Positions 9,094-17,426 of a DNA stretch of 64,000 bases are shown piece after piece; positions within the stretch are counted from its first letter, which is position 1; the number at the start of each line of letters is the position of its first letter. This stretch comes from CAVQND01 sp964653485 (GTDB taxonomy: Bacteria > Verrucomicrobiota > Verrucomicrobiia > Limisphaerales > UBA8199): the NCBI GenBank assembly GCA_964653485.1, contig CAZZFF010000001.1, positions 62,001 through 126,000 of the forward strand. The letters are read 5' to 3'. Under the pieces are notes generated by a model, which saw only the letters and a program-made list of their open reading frames with translations, had not been told where the DNA came from and did not search any database. The position numbers were made by a program, and so were the translations under genes.

Positions 9094-9980
9094 GCGAATA
9101 TATTAGCCTGGCGGGCCTCAAAGCCGAGGGTTGGACTGACGGCCTCGTGAAGAAGTATCTCGGCGAACCCGACAAGACAGCGCCGAACCCGCACTATAGT
9201 CGGGCGGGTGCGCCAATGCGGCTTTATTTGCACAGTCGAGTTGCAGAGACGATGAAAGGAGGACAGATCCAGGCTGCTCTTGCCGATGCTGCCGCAAAGC
9301 GAGCGACCCGCAGATCGGCGGCACAGCGCAGCGTCAACACAAAGGTTCGGCGGGCAGAGACGGCGATGAGGAGGTCAATCGGGGGGCAGCTTGAGCAGGT
9401 GCTGAGCAGTTGGACCTGGCCGCGCCTCGTTAGAGAGGCTTGCGCCAGCTACAACCGGGGTGACGGCATCCCTGATTGGGCTTACGGCAAACGTGACTGG
9501 GCCGACAACCGCAGCGGTAATGCCAGCCCCGACAGCGCCCCCGAGTTTCTCCTCCGGATTTGCTGCAATTTTGTGCGGCACCAATTATTGAGTTACGAGC
9601 ACATGCTTGGTGGATACGTCGGCACCGGCGCGGCGCGGGATGTGGCTCACGACGCGGTGTCAAAGGCCGTCCGAGCGCTCCTGGACCTGACACCCGAGGA
9701 GGAGCGGGAGCGCGAAGAGCGAACCCGCATGGAGGAGGAGCAGCGCAAGGCGGAGCGGCAAGCAGAAGCGGAGCGGCAGCAGGCAGAAGCAGCGCGTCAT
9801 GAGGCGCGGCAGAAGGAAAGAACCGACCAGGTGGCGAAGCTCATCCCGTGGGCAAGCCACCGCCAACAGCAAATAATCGCCGCCCGCTATGAGTGCGCTA
9901 CCCTGGAGCAGTGCCTGGCCGCCGCAAAGGCACTCGGCTTCGACGGAGACAAGAAGCGCTGGGCTGGCCGATTTTCGTAG
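9090..9980 (+). CDS. Hypothetical protein with Glu/Arg/Gln coiled coil
   Basis: A 296-residue protein. Residues 1-100 begin MSEYISLAGLKAEGWTDGLV, which looks like a small wHTH-type start, followed by Arg/Ala-rich helices. The middle has conserved-looking aromatic positions (WTWPRLVREACASYNRGD). Residues about 205-250 are a long charged coiled coil rich in EERQ. The C-terminus is GDKKRWAGRFS. It overlaps the protease fragment by four bases. A resolvase fragment begins in the same frame directly after the stop, so the true C-terminus may have been replaced at a recombination joint. No family recognised. Confidence 0.65.
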   Translation: MSEYISLAGLKAEGWTDGLVKKYLGEPDKTAPNPHYSRAGAPMRLYLHSRVAETMKGGQIQAALADAAAKRATRRSAAQRSVNTKVRRAETAMRRSIGGQLEQVLSSWTWPRLVREACASYNRGDGIPDWAYGKRDWADNRSGNASPDSAPEFLLRICCNFVRHQLLSYEHMLGGYVGTGAARDVAHDAVSKAVRALLDLTPEEEREREERTRMEEEQRKAERQAEAERQQAEAARHEARQKERTDQVAKLIPWASHRQQQIIAARYECATLEQCLAAAKALGFDGDKKRWAGRFS

Positions 9981-10340
9981 CTTTGTCGTCTAACATATTT
10001 GATCGACCTGGTGGACCAACTGCGCCAGCGCAAGGTCGGGTTCAAGTCGATCTGCAACGGGGCCATTGATACGACCACTGCCTCCGGCGAACTGATCTTC
10101 AACGTGTTTGCCAGCCTGGCCCAGTTCGAGCGCCGCCTGATCCAGGAACGGACCAGGGCCGGGCTGGATGCCGCCCGCGCCCGTGGACGCCTGGGTGGTC
10201 GTAAGCCGATGACCCTCAATGACCCTCGGGTCCAGACGGCGAAAAAGCTGCACTCGGACAAGAGCAACTCCGTGGCGGACATCTGCACGACCCTCCGCAT
10301 CTCCAGGGCGACGCTCTACCGGTATGTGGCCATGAAGTGA
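9981..10340 (+). pseudogene. Serine recombinase (resolvase/invertase), N-terminally truncated
   Basis: About 114 codons read as the second half of a Tn3/Hin-type resolvase: the end of the catalytic domain (LIDLVDQLRQRKVGFKSI), the long E helix (FASLAQFERRLIQERTRAGL) and a C-terminal HTH (VADICTTLRISRATLYRYV). The catalytic-serine region is missing, and an in-frame stop at 9978 closes the frame upstream. No inverted repeats or transposase are nearby. It is a remnant of a transposon or invertible element. Confidence 0.85.
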
Positions 10341-10342
10341 CC

Positions 10343-11487
10343 ATGCGCGACGGCGGTCGCAAGTGGGAGGGGGTGGTGTTCAGGGTCAAGAAGGACGGCA
10401 GCGGTTACAGCGCCCTGCATGATTTCACCGGCTACCGCAGCGGCGAGGACGGGAGTTGGCCGCAGGGCGTGGTCGAGGGCAGTGACGGCGCTCTTTACGG
10501 CACGACTCAGGTGGGAGGCCGTCCCTTCGGTGTCGAGTATGAGACGGGCAGCGGCACGGTGTCCCGCGTGAACAAAGACGGCAGCGGCTACGCGGTCTTG
10601 CACCGCTTCCCCGGCGTCACTGGGGATAGGATTGCGCCCTGGGCGGGCCTGGTGGAAGGCCGCGACGGGGCGCTTTACGGCACGACGCTCCAAAGGGGCG
10701 GGGCCAACGGTGGGACGGTATTCAGGTTGAATAAGGACGGCAGCGGTTACCGCGTGCTGCACAGCTTCCGTGGCAGTGAGGCGGACGGGGGCGGACCGAT
10801 GGCGGGCTTGCTAGTGGGCAGAGCGATGGCGCACTTTACGGCACAACGGACGGCGGCGGCAGCGGGAGCGGCCACAACGGGACCGTGTTCAGGCTGAACC
10901 TCGATGGCAGCGGCTACAAAGTGGTTCCCAACTTTCCTGACGGGGCGGAAGACGGGCGCTTTCCCCGGTCGAGCTTGATTGAAGGCTGGGACGGCACGCT
11001 CTACGGGACGACGCAGAACGGAGGCACCAACGACGCCGGAACGCTGTTCAAGGTCAATAAGGACGGCAGCGGTTATCGGGTGCTGCACAGCTTCACCGGT
11101 TCGCTCGGCTCGAAGCCGGACCCTCACGGCATGATGAGGGGTGTGCTTAACGGCGTGCCCACCAGGTTTTCCGATGAGGGAGAGGGCAGCGGCCCCACGG
11201 GTTTGGCGCAAGGGCTGGACGGAGCGCTCTACGGGACGACCGAATACCACGGGAAGAACGGCGGCGGGACGGCGTTCAAGTTGAAAACAGACGGCAGCGA
11301 CTTCGTCATCCTGCACAATTTTCCCGACACGGAAGGGGATGGCCAGAACCCGTCAGCGAGTATGGTGCAAGGAAGCGACGGCGCGGTTTATGGGATGACA
11401 AAGACATGCAGCACTGACCACTTTGCCACTTTGTTCAGGCTGTCCTCTTCCGGCTCCCAATCCACGCCCGCGCCCGCTTCAAGGTGA
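10343..11487 (+). pseudogene. Gloeo_Verruco (TIGR03803) repeat protein, truncated and frameshifted
   Basis: Tandem units of the form DGALYGTTxxGG ... GTVFRxNKDGSGYxVLHxF are diagnostic of the Gloeo_Verruco repeat family of secreted proteins. The frame is +2 to about 10815 and +1 from there to the end; the break lies in the LVEGSDGALYG segment, where CTAGTGGGCAGAGCGATGG replaces the expected codons. There is no signal peptide. The coding sequence starts directly at the resolvase stop, so the 5' end was lost at that joint. Confidence 0.8.
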
Positions 11488-11592
11488 TGGCCGAAGAAGT
11501 GTCCGCAAACGGGCCGACCAAGGCCGGGCTGGAATCCACGCGTCCGCGTCGGCGGCTGGACGGGCGCAGTCCGTTCCGTGGAGCAATCCCTT

Positions 11593-11931
11593 TCAGCTAT
11601 AAGCTTCCATCCCCGCCTTCAATGCGCCCTCGACGGTTCCATCGACCAGTTCAAAACCAGGAAACCAGGATTCCTTGGGGTCGTAAGAGCCGGAGCTAGA
11701 TTTGTGGATGGCAAAGCCCCAAGGCTTCCCAGTCCCTCGATATTCCAACCGGCAGATGGGGCCGACGTTGCCGAAATCCTCCCGGTCCAAATAAAGGTAT
11801 TTGCCCTCAAATCGCGCCAGGTAGCGGGAACCGGTCTTCGCCATTTTTCGCAGGTTGAACCGTTCGATGGTTTGCAGGGCGTTTTCTTTGACTTCGTCTG
11901 GGATCGTCGGCTTCTTCACTTCATCCTCCAA
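11593..11931 (-). CDS. Hypothetical protein, last gene of a small operon
   Basis: A 112-residue protein with a helical N-terminus (EVKENALQTIERFNLRKMA) and a beta-rich rest (YLARFEGKYLYLDREDF, GPICRLEYRG, WGFAIHKSS). Its ATG overlaps the upstream gene's stop by 11 bases, giving a translationally coupled pair. No family recognised; a DUF-like single-domain cytoplasmic protein is likely. Confidence 0.7.
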   Translation of the reverse strand: MEDEVKKPTIPDEVKENALQTIERFNLRKMAKTGSRYLARFEGKYLYLDREDFGNVGPICRLEYRGTGKPWGFAIHKSSSGSYDPKESWFPGFELVDGTVEGALKAGMEAYS

Positions 11932-12268
11932 GCAGGCCCTGAAATGTTAGGGGAGTAAGCTCCTGGTAATCGGGCAGTAATCGACGGGCAAGCCCTCTCA
12001 ATATCGATGGTTGGGCAACCCGATTGATCTTCCAAACAAACTCCTCCCTCAATTCGGCCAGAAACTTTTGAAGTTCGGTTTCCGTTGCCTCGACCGACAC
12101 AGCGCCGCCATCCGCGCTGAACCTTTCGACAAGACGCATTCCTATCTCAGTCAGGAGCAAGTCCGTCTCGGGATTGTCAACGATGTAGTTGCGCTCCTCC
12201 TCTTTGAACTCAATTCGTAGGGCTGGCGCGGCGGGGACGTTCTCGGGCTTTGCGGTTCGGCGCTTCAT
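11921..12268 (-). CDS. Hypothetical protein
   Basis: A 115-residue protein starting MKRRTAKPENVPAAPALRIEF. It is acidic and helical in the middle (TETELQKFLAELREEFVWKI) and ends PLTFQGLLGG. Its end overlaps the start of the next minus-strand gene. Composition and coupling support a real gene. No family recognised. Confidence 0.7.
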   Translation of the reverse strand: MKRRTAKPENVPAAPALRIEFKEEERNYIVDNPETDLLLTEIGMRLVERFSADGGAVSVEATETELQKFLAELREEFVWKINRVAQPSILRGLARRLLPDYQELTPLTFQGLLGG

Positions 12269-12305
12269 CGTCTGGTCATTGTGATCGTGAAAAACGACGA
12301 GCGCG

Positions 12306-12668
12306 TCAGTTCACGCCTTCGATTCCTCGATGGTGCCATTCCACGCGCACGTTGTTCTCCGCCGTGAGGCCGCAGAGACGAATAATCCGATCGTCGTCGG
12401 GGTAATTCACGGCTTTGAACTTCGTCAGTTCCTGGATAATGGCCTCGACATCGTTGCCCTTTAGCTCGCCCTGGCACTTCGGATTCTCTTCGCGCAAGGC
12501 TCTGAGGACTTTCCGGTAATGCCCAAGCTGATCGCCGCCGAGGGGGTCCACCGCTCGATTCCAGGCGACGTTCGCCAGGAGCAGCGCGGCGGCGACAGCC
12601 TCGCGACTGGATTTCTCGGTCGGCTGCGCCAACGCTTGCTCCGCCAGGGCGAGGATTATTTTCGACAT
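12306..12668 (-). CDS. Hypothetical helical protein
   Basis: A 120-residue protein starting MSKIILALAEQALAQPTEKS; ATG 12677 (MQKMSK) is an alternative start. Predicted mostly helical, ending NNVRVEWHHRGIEGVN. It lies 37 bases upstream of the 12268 gene on the same strand, so the three genes 12668-11593 probably form one operon. No family recognised. Confidence 0.6.
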   Translation of the reverse strand: MSKIILALAEQALAQPTEKSSREAVAAALLLANVAWNRAVDPLGGDQLGHYRKVLRALREENPKCQGELKGNDVEAIIQELTKFKAVNYPDDDRIIRLCGLTAENNVRVEWHHRGIEGVN

Positions 12669-12882
12669 TTTCTGCATTCGTTGGTCAAGGGTAGAAGTCC
12701 AGGCCGGGAGCCGCAAGACCATCCAGCCGATGATGCCAGAAAAACCAAGGTGGTCGCGGCCTTCGCCAACACTCGTCAGGCAGGAGGCGGGTCTGGCAGC
12801 GGAATCGGCGAGGCTGCCGCCCACCTCCCTTGGCCCATGTCCTCTGAGCGCACCGGGGCGACGGGCGAGTCAAGGGGGCGGA

Positions 12883-13128
12883 TCAAGCTCCTTTAACCAA
12901 CCGGCCAACATGAGCATCCAAGAAGGAGGCCAGATTTACAATCGAGGCCGTCTGTGACCGAGCGTTCTTTTGACCAGGCTCTTTCAGGAGCCGGTAGTCG
13001 ATAAGCCGTTTGCCAACATGGTCTATGGCAACAAAGCCCTTCTCCGTCTTCCACAATTGCCCTTTGGCAAGGGTAGGAAAATCTGCTTTGGCTTTCCCTG
13101 CTGCTGGCCGGTTGGAGGCGATGCTCAA
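12883..13128 (-). CDS. Small conserved-looking hypothetical protein
   Basis: An 81-residue protein. The core KGQLWKTEKGFVAIDHVGKRLIDYRLLK looks like a small beta-barrel-type domain seen as single-domain proteins in Verrucomicrobiota. It starts 5 bases after the HU stop on the same strand, so the two are almost certainly co-transcribed. Function unknown. Confidence 0.65.
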   Translation of the reverse strand: MSIASNRPAAGKAKADFPTLAKGQLWKTEKGFVAIDHVGKRLIDYRLLKEPGQKNARSQTASIVNLASFLDAHVGRLVKGA

Positions 13129-13133
13129 GGCAC

Positions 13134-13421
13134 TTACTTGGTGCCCAGAATCGCGTCCTTCGCTGCCTTGGCGACGCGGAATTTCACCACACGCTTGGCG
13201 GGAATCTTGATGGACGCGCCCGTGGCGGGGTTGCGGCCCATCCGGGCCTTGCGGTTCACCAGTACCAGCTTGCCCAGGCCGGGAAGGGTGAAGGAGTTTT
13301 TGGCGTTCTTGTAGGCCAACGCCACGAGGGCTTCCAGGGTCTGGACGGCCTGGGTCTTGGTCAGGCCCACGGTTTTCGCCACGGAAGCGGCGATCTGCGA
13401 TTTAGTGAGTGTTTTTGCCAT
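13134..13421 (-). CDS. hup: HU/IHF-family DNA-binding protein
   Basis: A 95-residue histone-like nucleoid protein that bends DNA as a dimer. The start MAKTLTKSQIAASVAKT is the usual helical N-terminus. The arm region is GLGKLVLVNRKARMGRNPATGASIKIPAKRVVKFRVAKAAKDAI, with the family-typical GRNPxTG and intercalating proline region. ATG 13421 is chosen over a much longer open frame because the family begins there and the length matches HU. Which HU/IHF subtype is unclear. Confidence 0.93.
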   Translation of the reverse strand: MAKTLTKSQIAASVAKTVGLTKTQAVQTLEALVALAYKNAKNSFTLPGLGKLVLVNRKARMGRNPATGASIKIPAKRVVKFRVAKAAKDAILGTK

Positions 13422-13569
13422 AGTGCCGGAAGGGGTAGAGGTAAGAGCACCTTCGTTCAAGCCGAAAATCCTCCCAGCGGCGCGGTCAACGGCGGGCGCA
13501 GGACCACCCGTCGCCAGGCAGCCGTCAGATCGGCATGGGGCCGAACCGGCTGTGAACGGCGTCATTTCC

Positions 13570-13869
13570 TCAAGGGGCGTCCCCTCGAATGGTTCCGCAC
13601 TTCCAGCAAGACGTGAACTGCCCCTCCGACTCCTCGCCACAGGAGGCACAGGTCCACGATCCGGACCCTGGGGCGCTGGACTTCCGAAATGCCGTGAGCA
13701 CTTTGGAGGCGACTGGGAGGTCGGCATCATCGACCCACAGCTTCGGGTAGAACTCGGCCCCTGGTAATGGCATTTCCGAGTTGGTGACCTCACTCGCAAT
13801 CCCAACTTCGGCCAACATGCCTTTCAGCACATCGAGGTCTTCGATTCTTGAGCAAAGTAGAAGCATCAT
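13570..13869 (-). CDS. DUF2007 protein with C-terminal zinc ribbon
   Basis: A 99-residue protein. Residues 1-60 (SRIEDLDVLKGMLAEVGI ... YPKLWVDDADLPVASKVL) match the DUF2007 'putative signal-transducing' fold (PF09413). Residues 73-94 form a C4 zinc ribbon (WTCASCGEE ... CWKCGTI). ATG 13869 gives the normal N-terminus; the longer open frame upstream is a shadow of the plus-strand gene at 13991. Biochemical role unknown. Confidence 0.8.
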   Translation of the reverse strand: MMLLLCSRIEDLDVLKGMLAEVGIASEVTNSEMPLPGAEFYPKLWVDDADLPVASKVLTAFRKSSAPGSGSWTCASCGEESEGQFTSCWKCGTIRGDAP

Positions 13870-13990
13870 GAGTCGCTCACCGGAGCTGGTTTGGCCCAGA
13901 CAGTGTATGCGCCCGGCTGAGAGGCGCAAGAGAAGTTCCAGCCGAGGTCGAGCGCGACAACTGGCCCTGGCTCCTGTAACCTGGAGCCGG

Positions 13991-15526
13991 ATGAAGCGTT
14001 GGAGCAAACGGTTGGGATATTGCGTCGCCGGGTTGACGGTCGTTTTCATGCTCGCGGTTCTGGCGGAGCGCCTACGGGGGGAGCGGGCCTTGAGCGCCCA
14101 GTTGAACGCCCTGGCCGTCAAAGGTGAAGTGCTCTCGCTCGGCGAGTTGAAGCCCAAGCGCCCGGCATCCGACCAAAACCTGTTCGCGGTACTGCTGGCC
14201 CTCACCAACCGCTTGGAGAGCATAGCCAGCAACCTGGACATTGCGCCGCCGTCGCTGCGGTTGACCTCTCCGGGCCGGGCCGTGGTTGTGGCCAAACTGG
14301 AGGAATGGTCTGACGACGGAAAGACAACCAACGATTGGCGCAGGGTTGGGTTGGGCCTGGAGCAGGCGCAAGACACCCTTGCCCGGCTGGAGGCCGCTGT
14401 TCAGAAACCTGCCTACGACAGCGGCGTTGATTACGAGAAAGGCTTCGTGGATTTTCAGCTAAAGCCCGTCTGGGTCATCAGACCGGCGTATCAACTCCTG
14501 GGCCGGTCTGTCCTCTACTCCCTGAAGGAAGGGAATCTGGATGCGGCGTACCAAGACCTTATAGCCCTGATGACGCTGACGGCCAAGCAGACCCCAGAGC
14601 CGCTCATCGTCTGTCAGTTAATCCGCCAGGGCTGCGCTGCATGGGCCTTCAGTGCGACATGGCAGGCGCTCCAGGCTGACGGCTGGACCGACACCCAGTT
14701 GGCTTCTCTGGGAGCGGCTTGGCAGCGCTGCGATTTCGTGAAGGACATGGCCGACGCGATGGAGATGGAGCGGGCCATGACCCTGGATTTCTACACGCAG
14801 ATCAGGGAGTCCCGGAAGAAATTGGACTTCGTCGTCCAACAGCACCACAAAGCCCAGGAAATGACGGATGGGGCATTCGGGGCGTTGCCCACGCGGGGTG
14901 TTGTCTTGAACTGGCTGCACCTTCCAGTATGGCGAGTGGCCTGGCTGGCCCAGGACGAGCTTGGGTGCCTCGAAGAGTGGCAGTTCATGATCGAGCGCGA
15001 ACGGCTGGCTCGGACCAATGGCTGGGCCGCGCTGGCTGGGGCCAAAGACCAACCGAGGCCGCATTGGAGACCGCCCATCGGCGGCGAGGAGAAACCGGGC
15101 TGGTATCATCGGATGAGGTTCCTGTTTGCCGATGAGAGCTTCTCGATTAGCGACTCGATGATCCGCAGGACGCTGGAGGTCCAAACGCAACAGCAGATGG
15201 CCCTAGCGGTGCTGGGCATTCAACGCTACCGGCTTCGGACCGGGAGGCTGCCTGCACAGCTTTCCGATTTGGTTCCCGGTTACCTCAGCGTGTCGCCTCA
15301 CGATTTCATGGATGGCAAGGCGCTGCGGTATCGTCTGCGCCCAGGTAATGAGGGTTTCCTGCTTTATTCTGTCGGCGAGGACGGAAAGGACGACGGCGGC
15401 GATCCTGCCCAGCAGGAAGGGAAGGAGCGTTACCGCCAGATTTGGGATGGACGCGACGCGGTTTGGCCGTGTGCCGCCACGGTGGAGGAAGCCAACCTGG
15501 CCGTAGGCCCCACCAAGCATGACTGA
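13991..15526 (+). CDS. Membrane-anchored hypothetical protein, Planctomycetes/Verrucomicrobia type
   Basis: A 511-residue protein with an N-terminal signal anchor (KRLGYCVAGLTVVFMLAVLAERL), then a long helical region. The C-terminal module resembles the pseudopilin-like tail found in many large proteins of this superphylum: a helix with LAVLGIQRYRLRTGRLP, then YLSVSPHDFMDGKALRYR and LYSVGEDGKDDGGDP. Start 13991 (MKRWSKRL) directly precedes the membrane segment. It overlaps the next gene by eight bases. Probably envelope-located; function unknown. Confidence 0.8.
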   Translation: MKRWSKRLGYCVAGLTVVFMLAVLAERLRGERALSAQLNALAVKGEVLSLGELKPKRPASDQNLFAVLLALTNRLESIASNLDIAPPSLRLTSPGRAVVVAKLEEWSDDGKTTNDWRRVGLGLEQAQDTLARLEAAVQKPAYDSGVDYEKGFVDFQLKPVWVIRPAYQLLGRSVLYSLKEGNLDAAYQDLIALMTLTAKQTPEPLIVCQLIRQGCAAWAFSATWQALQADGWTDTQLASLGAAWQRCDFVKDMADAMEMERAMTLDFYTQIRESRKKLDFVVQQHHKAQEMTDGAFGALPTRGVVLNWLHLPVWRVAWLAQDELGCLEEWQFMIERERLARTNGWAALAGAKDQPRPHWRPPIGGEEKPGWYHRMRFLFADESFSISDSMIRRTLEVQTQQQMALAVLGIQRYRLRTGRLPAQLSDLVPGYLSVSPHDFMDGKALRYRLRPGNEGFLLYSVGEDGKDDGGDPAQQEGKERYRQIWDGRDAVWPCAATVEEANLAVGPTKHD

Positions 15527-15977
15527 GCCAGAATCTCGGGCCATTTACCCCGCCGTTCTTCAGTGGGCACGGCAGATGCTCGCCCAACATGCCCCAGCAG
15601 CCCGGCCCGTAAGCACCCTGGGTTTAGAACGGCTACCAGGGTTTTATCGTGCTCCAACCCTCACCAGTTCGAAGGTGGTTGCGGTTCAGCGCATCCCCGT
15701 GCCGCCGCTTTCCGCCATGGGCTTGGACCGCTTCGCGGCCCTTGAGCGGATGGAGATGTCGGGCATCACTTACCTGGACACGTATTTCCTTCGGGCCGAC
15801 CGAGCTTGGGAGGAGTCGCTGCATTTCCACGAACTGGTCCATGTCATCCAGTGGCGAATCTTCGGTCCCGAACGTTCCCTTTGGCTCTACTCGGATGGGC
15901 TGGAGCACTTCGGCTACCGCACCAGCCCGCTTGAAGTCGTCGCGTATGACTTGCAGGCCCAGTTTGACACAGGCTGA
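15519..15977 (+). CDS. HELVH-motif putative metallopeptidase-like protein
   Basis: A 152-residue protein. LHFHELVHVIQWRIFG (about residues 105-120) carries an HExxH zinc motif, and PLEVVAYDLQAQF near the C-terminus supplies a conserved Glu that may be the third ligand. No signal peptide. Its ATG overlaps the upstream stop, so it is coupled to the 13991 gene. A catalytic role is inferred from the motif only. Confidence 0.7.
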   Translation: MTEPESRAIYPAVLQWARQMLAQHAPAARPVSTLGLERLPGFYRAPTLTSSKVVAVQRIPVPPLSAMGLDRFAALERMEMSGITYLDTYFLRADRAWEESLHFHELVHVIQWRIFGPERSLWLYSDGLEHFGYRTSPLEVVAYDLQAQFDTG

Positions 15978-16802
15978 TCACACCGACATCCTGAACCGGC
16001 ACCTGGGGTAGCCGGAGCAGCCCCAGAACTGCTTCCCCGCGCCCGGCCCCCTGCCCGCCGTCCGCAGCACCATCTCCCGCTCGCACTTGGGGCACAGCTT
16101 CCGGCTGTCGTGCAGGATTTCGAGGACAGCCGGGTCGAACCTGGCGTCGGTCGCTTCGAGCATTGCGGCCAACTCGGTTTCATTCACCATGACGATGCCG
16201 TGCTTGTCGGCCAACTGCCTTGCGTCCCCGGTGTAGCCGCCCAGGGTGATGAACAGCCCGCGCTGGATTCCTGCGTCGGTGAGCGCCCCGAGAAGCTCTC
16301 GCACGGCCCTCACGCCCACGTTCCAGGTCTTCCAGTGCTTGCACTGGACGGCGGTGCGCGTTCCGGCCTTCTCGATGACAAGGTCGATGCCGCCGTCCGG
16401 GTTCGCGCCCCCGCGCCTGCTGACGGCGTAGCCCTGCTTCCGGTAAACGAGGGCGACCAGTTGCTCGAACTGGAACCAGTCGATGGACCGCAGTTGGTGG
16501 ACGAGTTGCTCGGTGGTCGGCTTTTCGGCCCTGTTCGCGTTGGACCCCTCCGAGGTCGCCAACAGTGGGTAGATGCCGGACGGGGACGTTTGGGCTGTCC
16601 CACGCTGGGCAAGCACCTTATATGTGCCCAGCATCAGGACACCGACAATCACCAGGACCAACAGGACGGCGAGCGGCCAACCGACCCCCGTCACCATCCG
16701 GCGAAAGGGCGGATAAATGAAGGCCAAGCCCGAGAACAGCCCAATACACTGGGCGACGGGCCATATCCAGTCATCATCTCGTCGGCGTCGAGCCATCGGC
16801 AA
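15978..16802 (-). CDS. Membrane-anchored Mrr-type restriction endonuclease with zinc finger
   Basis: A 274-residue protein in three parts. Residues about 12-65 hold two TM segments (WPVAQCIGLFSGLAFIYPPF and WPLAVLLVLVIVGVLML). Residues about 95-215 are an Mrr_cat/PD-(D/E)XK domain: FEQLVALVYRKQGY, then GGANPDGGIDLVIEK and TAVQCKHWK, giving the D ... QxK active site. Residues about 238-272 are a topoisomerase-type C4 zinc finger (CPKCEREMVLR ... FWGCSGYPRCRF). Such proteins cut foreign or modified DNA; tethering to the membrane suggests action at DNA entry, by inference. It converges with the 15519 gene, end to end. Confidence 0.87.
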   Translation of the reverse strand: MPMARRRRDDDWIWPVAQCIGLFSGLAFIYPPFRRMVTGVGWPLAVLLVLVIVGVLMLGTYKVLAQRGTAQTSPSGIYPLLATSEGSNANRAEKPTTEQLVHQLRSIDWFQFEQLVALVYRKQGYAVSRRGGANPDGGIDLVIEKAGTRTAVQCKHWKTWNVGVRAVRELLGALTDAGIQRGLFITLGGYTGDARQLADKHGIVMVNETELAAMLEATDARFDPAVLEILHDSRKLCPKCEREMVLRTAGRGPGAGKQFWGCSGYPRCRFRMSV

Positions 16803-16911
16803 CGGTTTCAGGGCATGGCACGTCCCGAACGGCCAGGCCGCAGCAGTCCTTGAGCAGCACCAAGTGGGCCATATTGCTGCTGTTCCACTTTCCGCCCGCT
16901 GCCCCGCCGCC

Positions 16912-17094
16912 GAGGTCAGGAGCGCGGCCCGCGCCCCTGGGCGATTGGGAGGCCGTAAGCCTCTCTCGCTCCAAGACCCGAGAGTTCAGACGGCCAAGAC
17001 CCTCACCGCCGACCGCAACATCCCCGTGGCCGACATTTGCGCCACGCTCAAGATTTCACGGGCAATGTTGTACCGCTATGTGGGGATGAATTGA
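16912..17094 (+). pseudogene. Serine resolvase C-terminal tail, second remnant
   Basis: About 60 codons read RLGGRKPLSLQDPRVQTAK then VADICATLKISRAMLYRYV, the end of the E helix plus the C-terminal HTH of a serine recombinase. It is similar to, but clearly diverged from, the tail at 9981-10340. The catalytic domain is absent. No transposon ends are visible. Confidence 0.75.
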
Positions 17095-17218
17095 ACGACG
17101 CCAGACATGCGGTGGTGCCTGGGGATGGCCATCCCATCTATCGCTGGGACGCAAGCTGGAGCGTCAACGGCCCGCAGTTTCCCGATGCTCTGGTGGAGAT
17201 CGGCGGCGATGATGAATT

Positions 17219-17413
17219 TCACCGGCATGACTTTTTCAGCGCCTCCGCGATCCACACCATGCCCTCGGTGTCCTGGCCGCAATACTCCTCCAACTCGCGC
17301 TGGACCATTTGGCGCTCCGCAACCGGGACATCGGTGAAATTCCACCGCAGAAACTCCAGGCTGGCGGTGCCGCCCTCCTGGACGCGCAGGCGCAAAGCCG
17401 GATGCCTTGCCGA
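17219..17413 (-). pseudogene. Orphan coding fragment downstream of BspA-like protein 1
   Basis: A frame without a start codon reads as good protein for about 60 residues, e.g. GGTASLEFLRWNFTDVPVAE and QRELEEYCGQDTEGMVWIAE, ending LKKSCR and a stop. It lies just downstream of the LRR gene on the same strand, in a different frame. It is probably the 3' end of a lost gene. Family not recognised. Confidence 0.4.
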
Positions 17414-17426
17414 CTCATTTTGCGGA

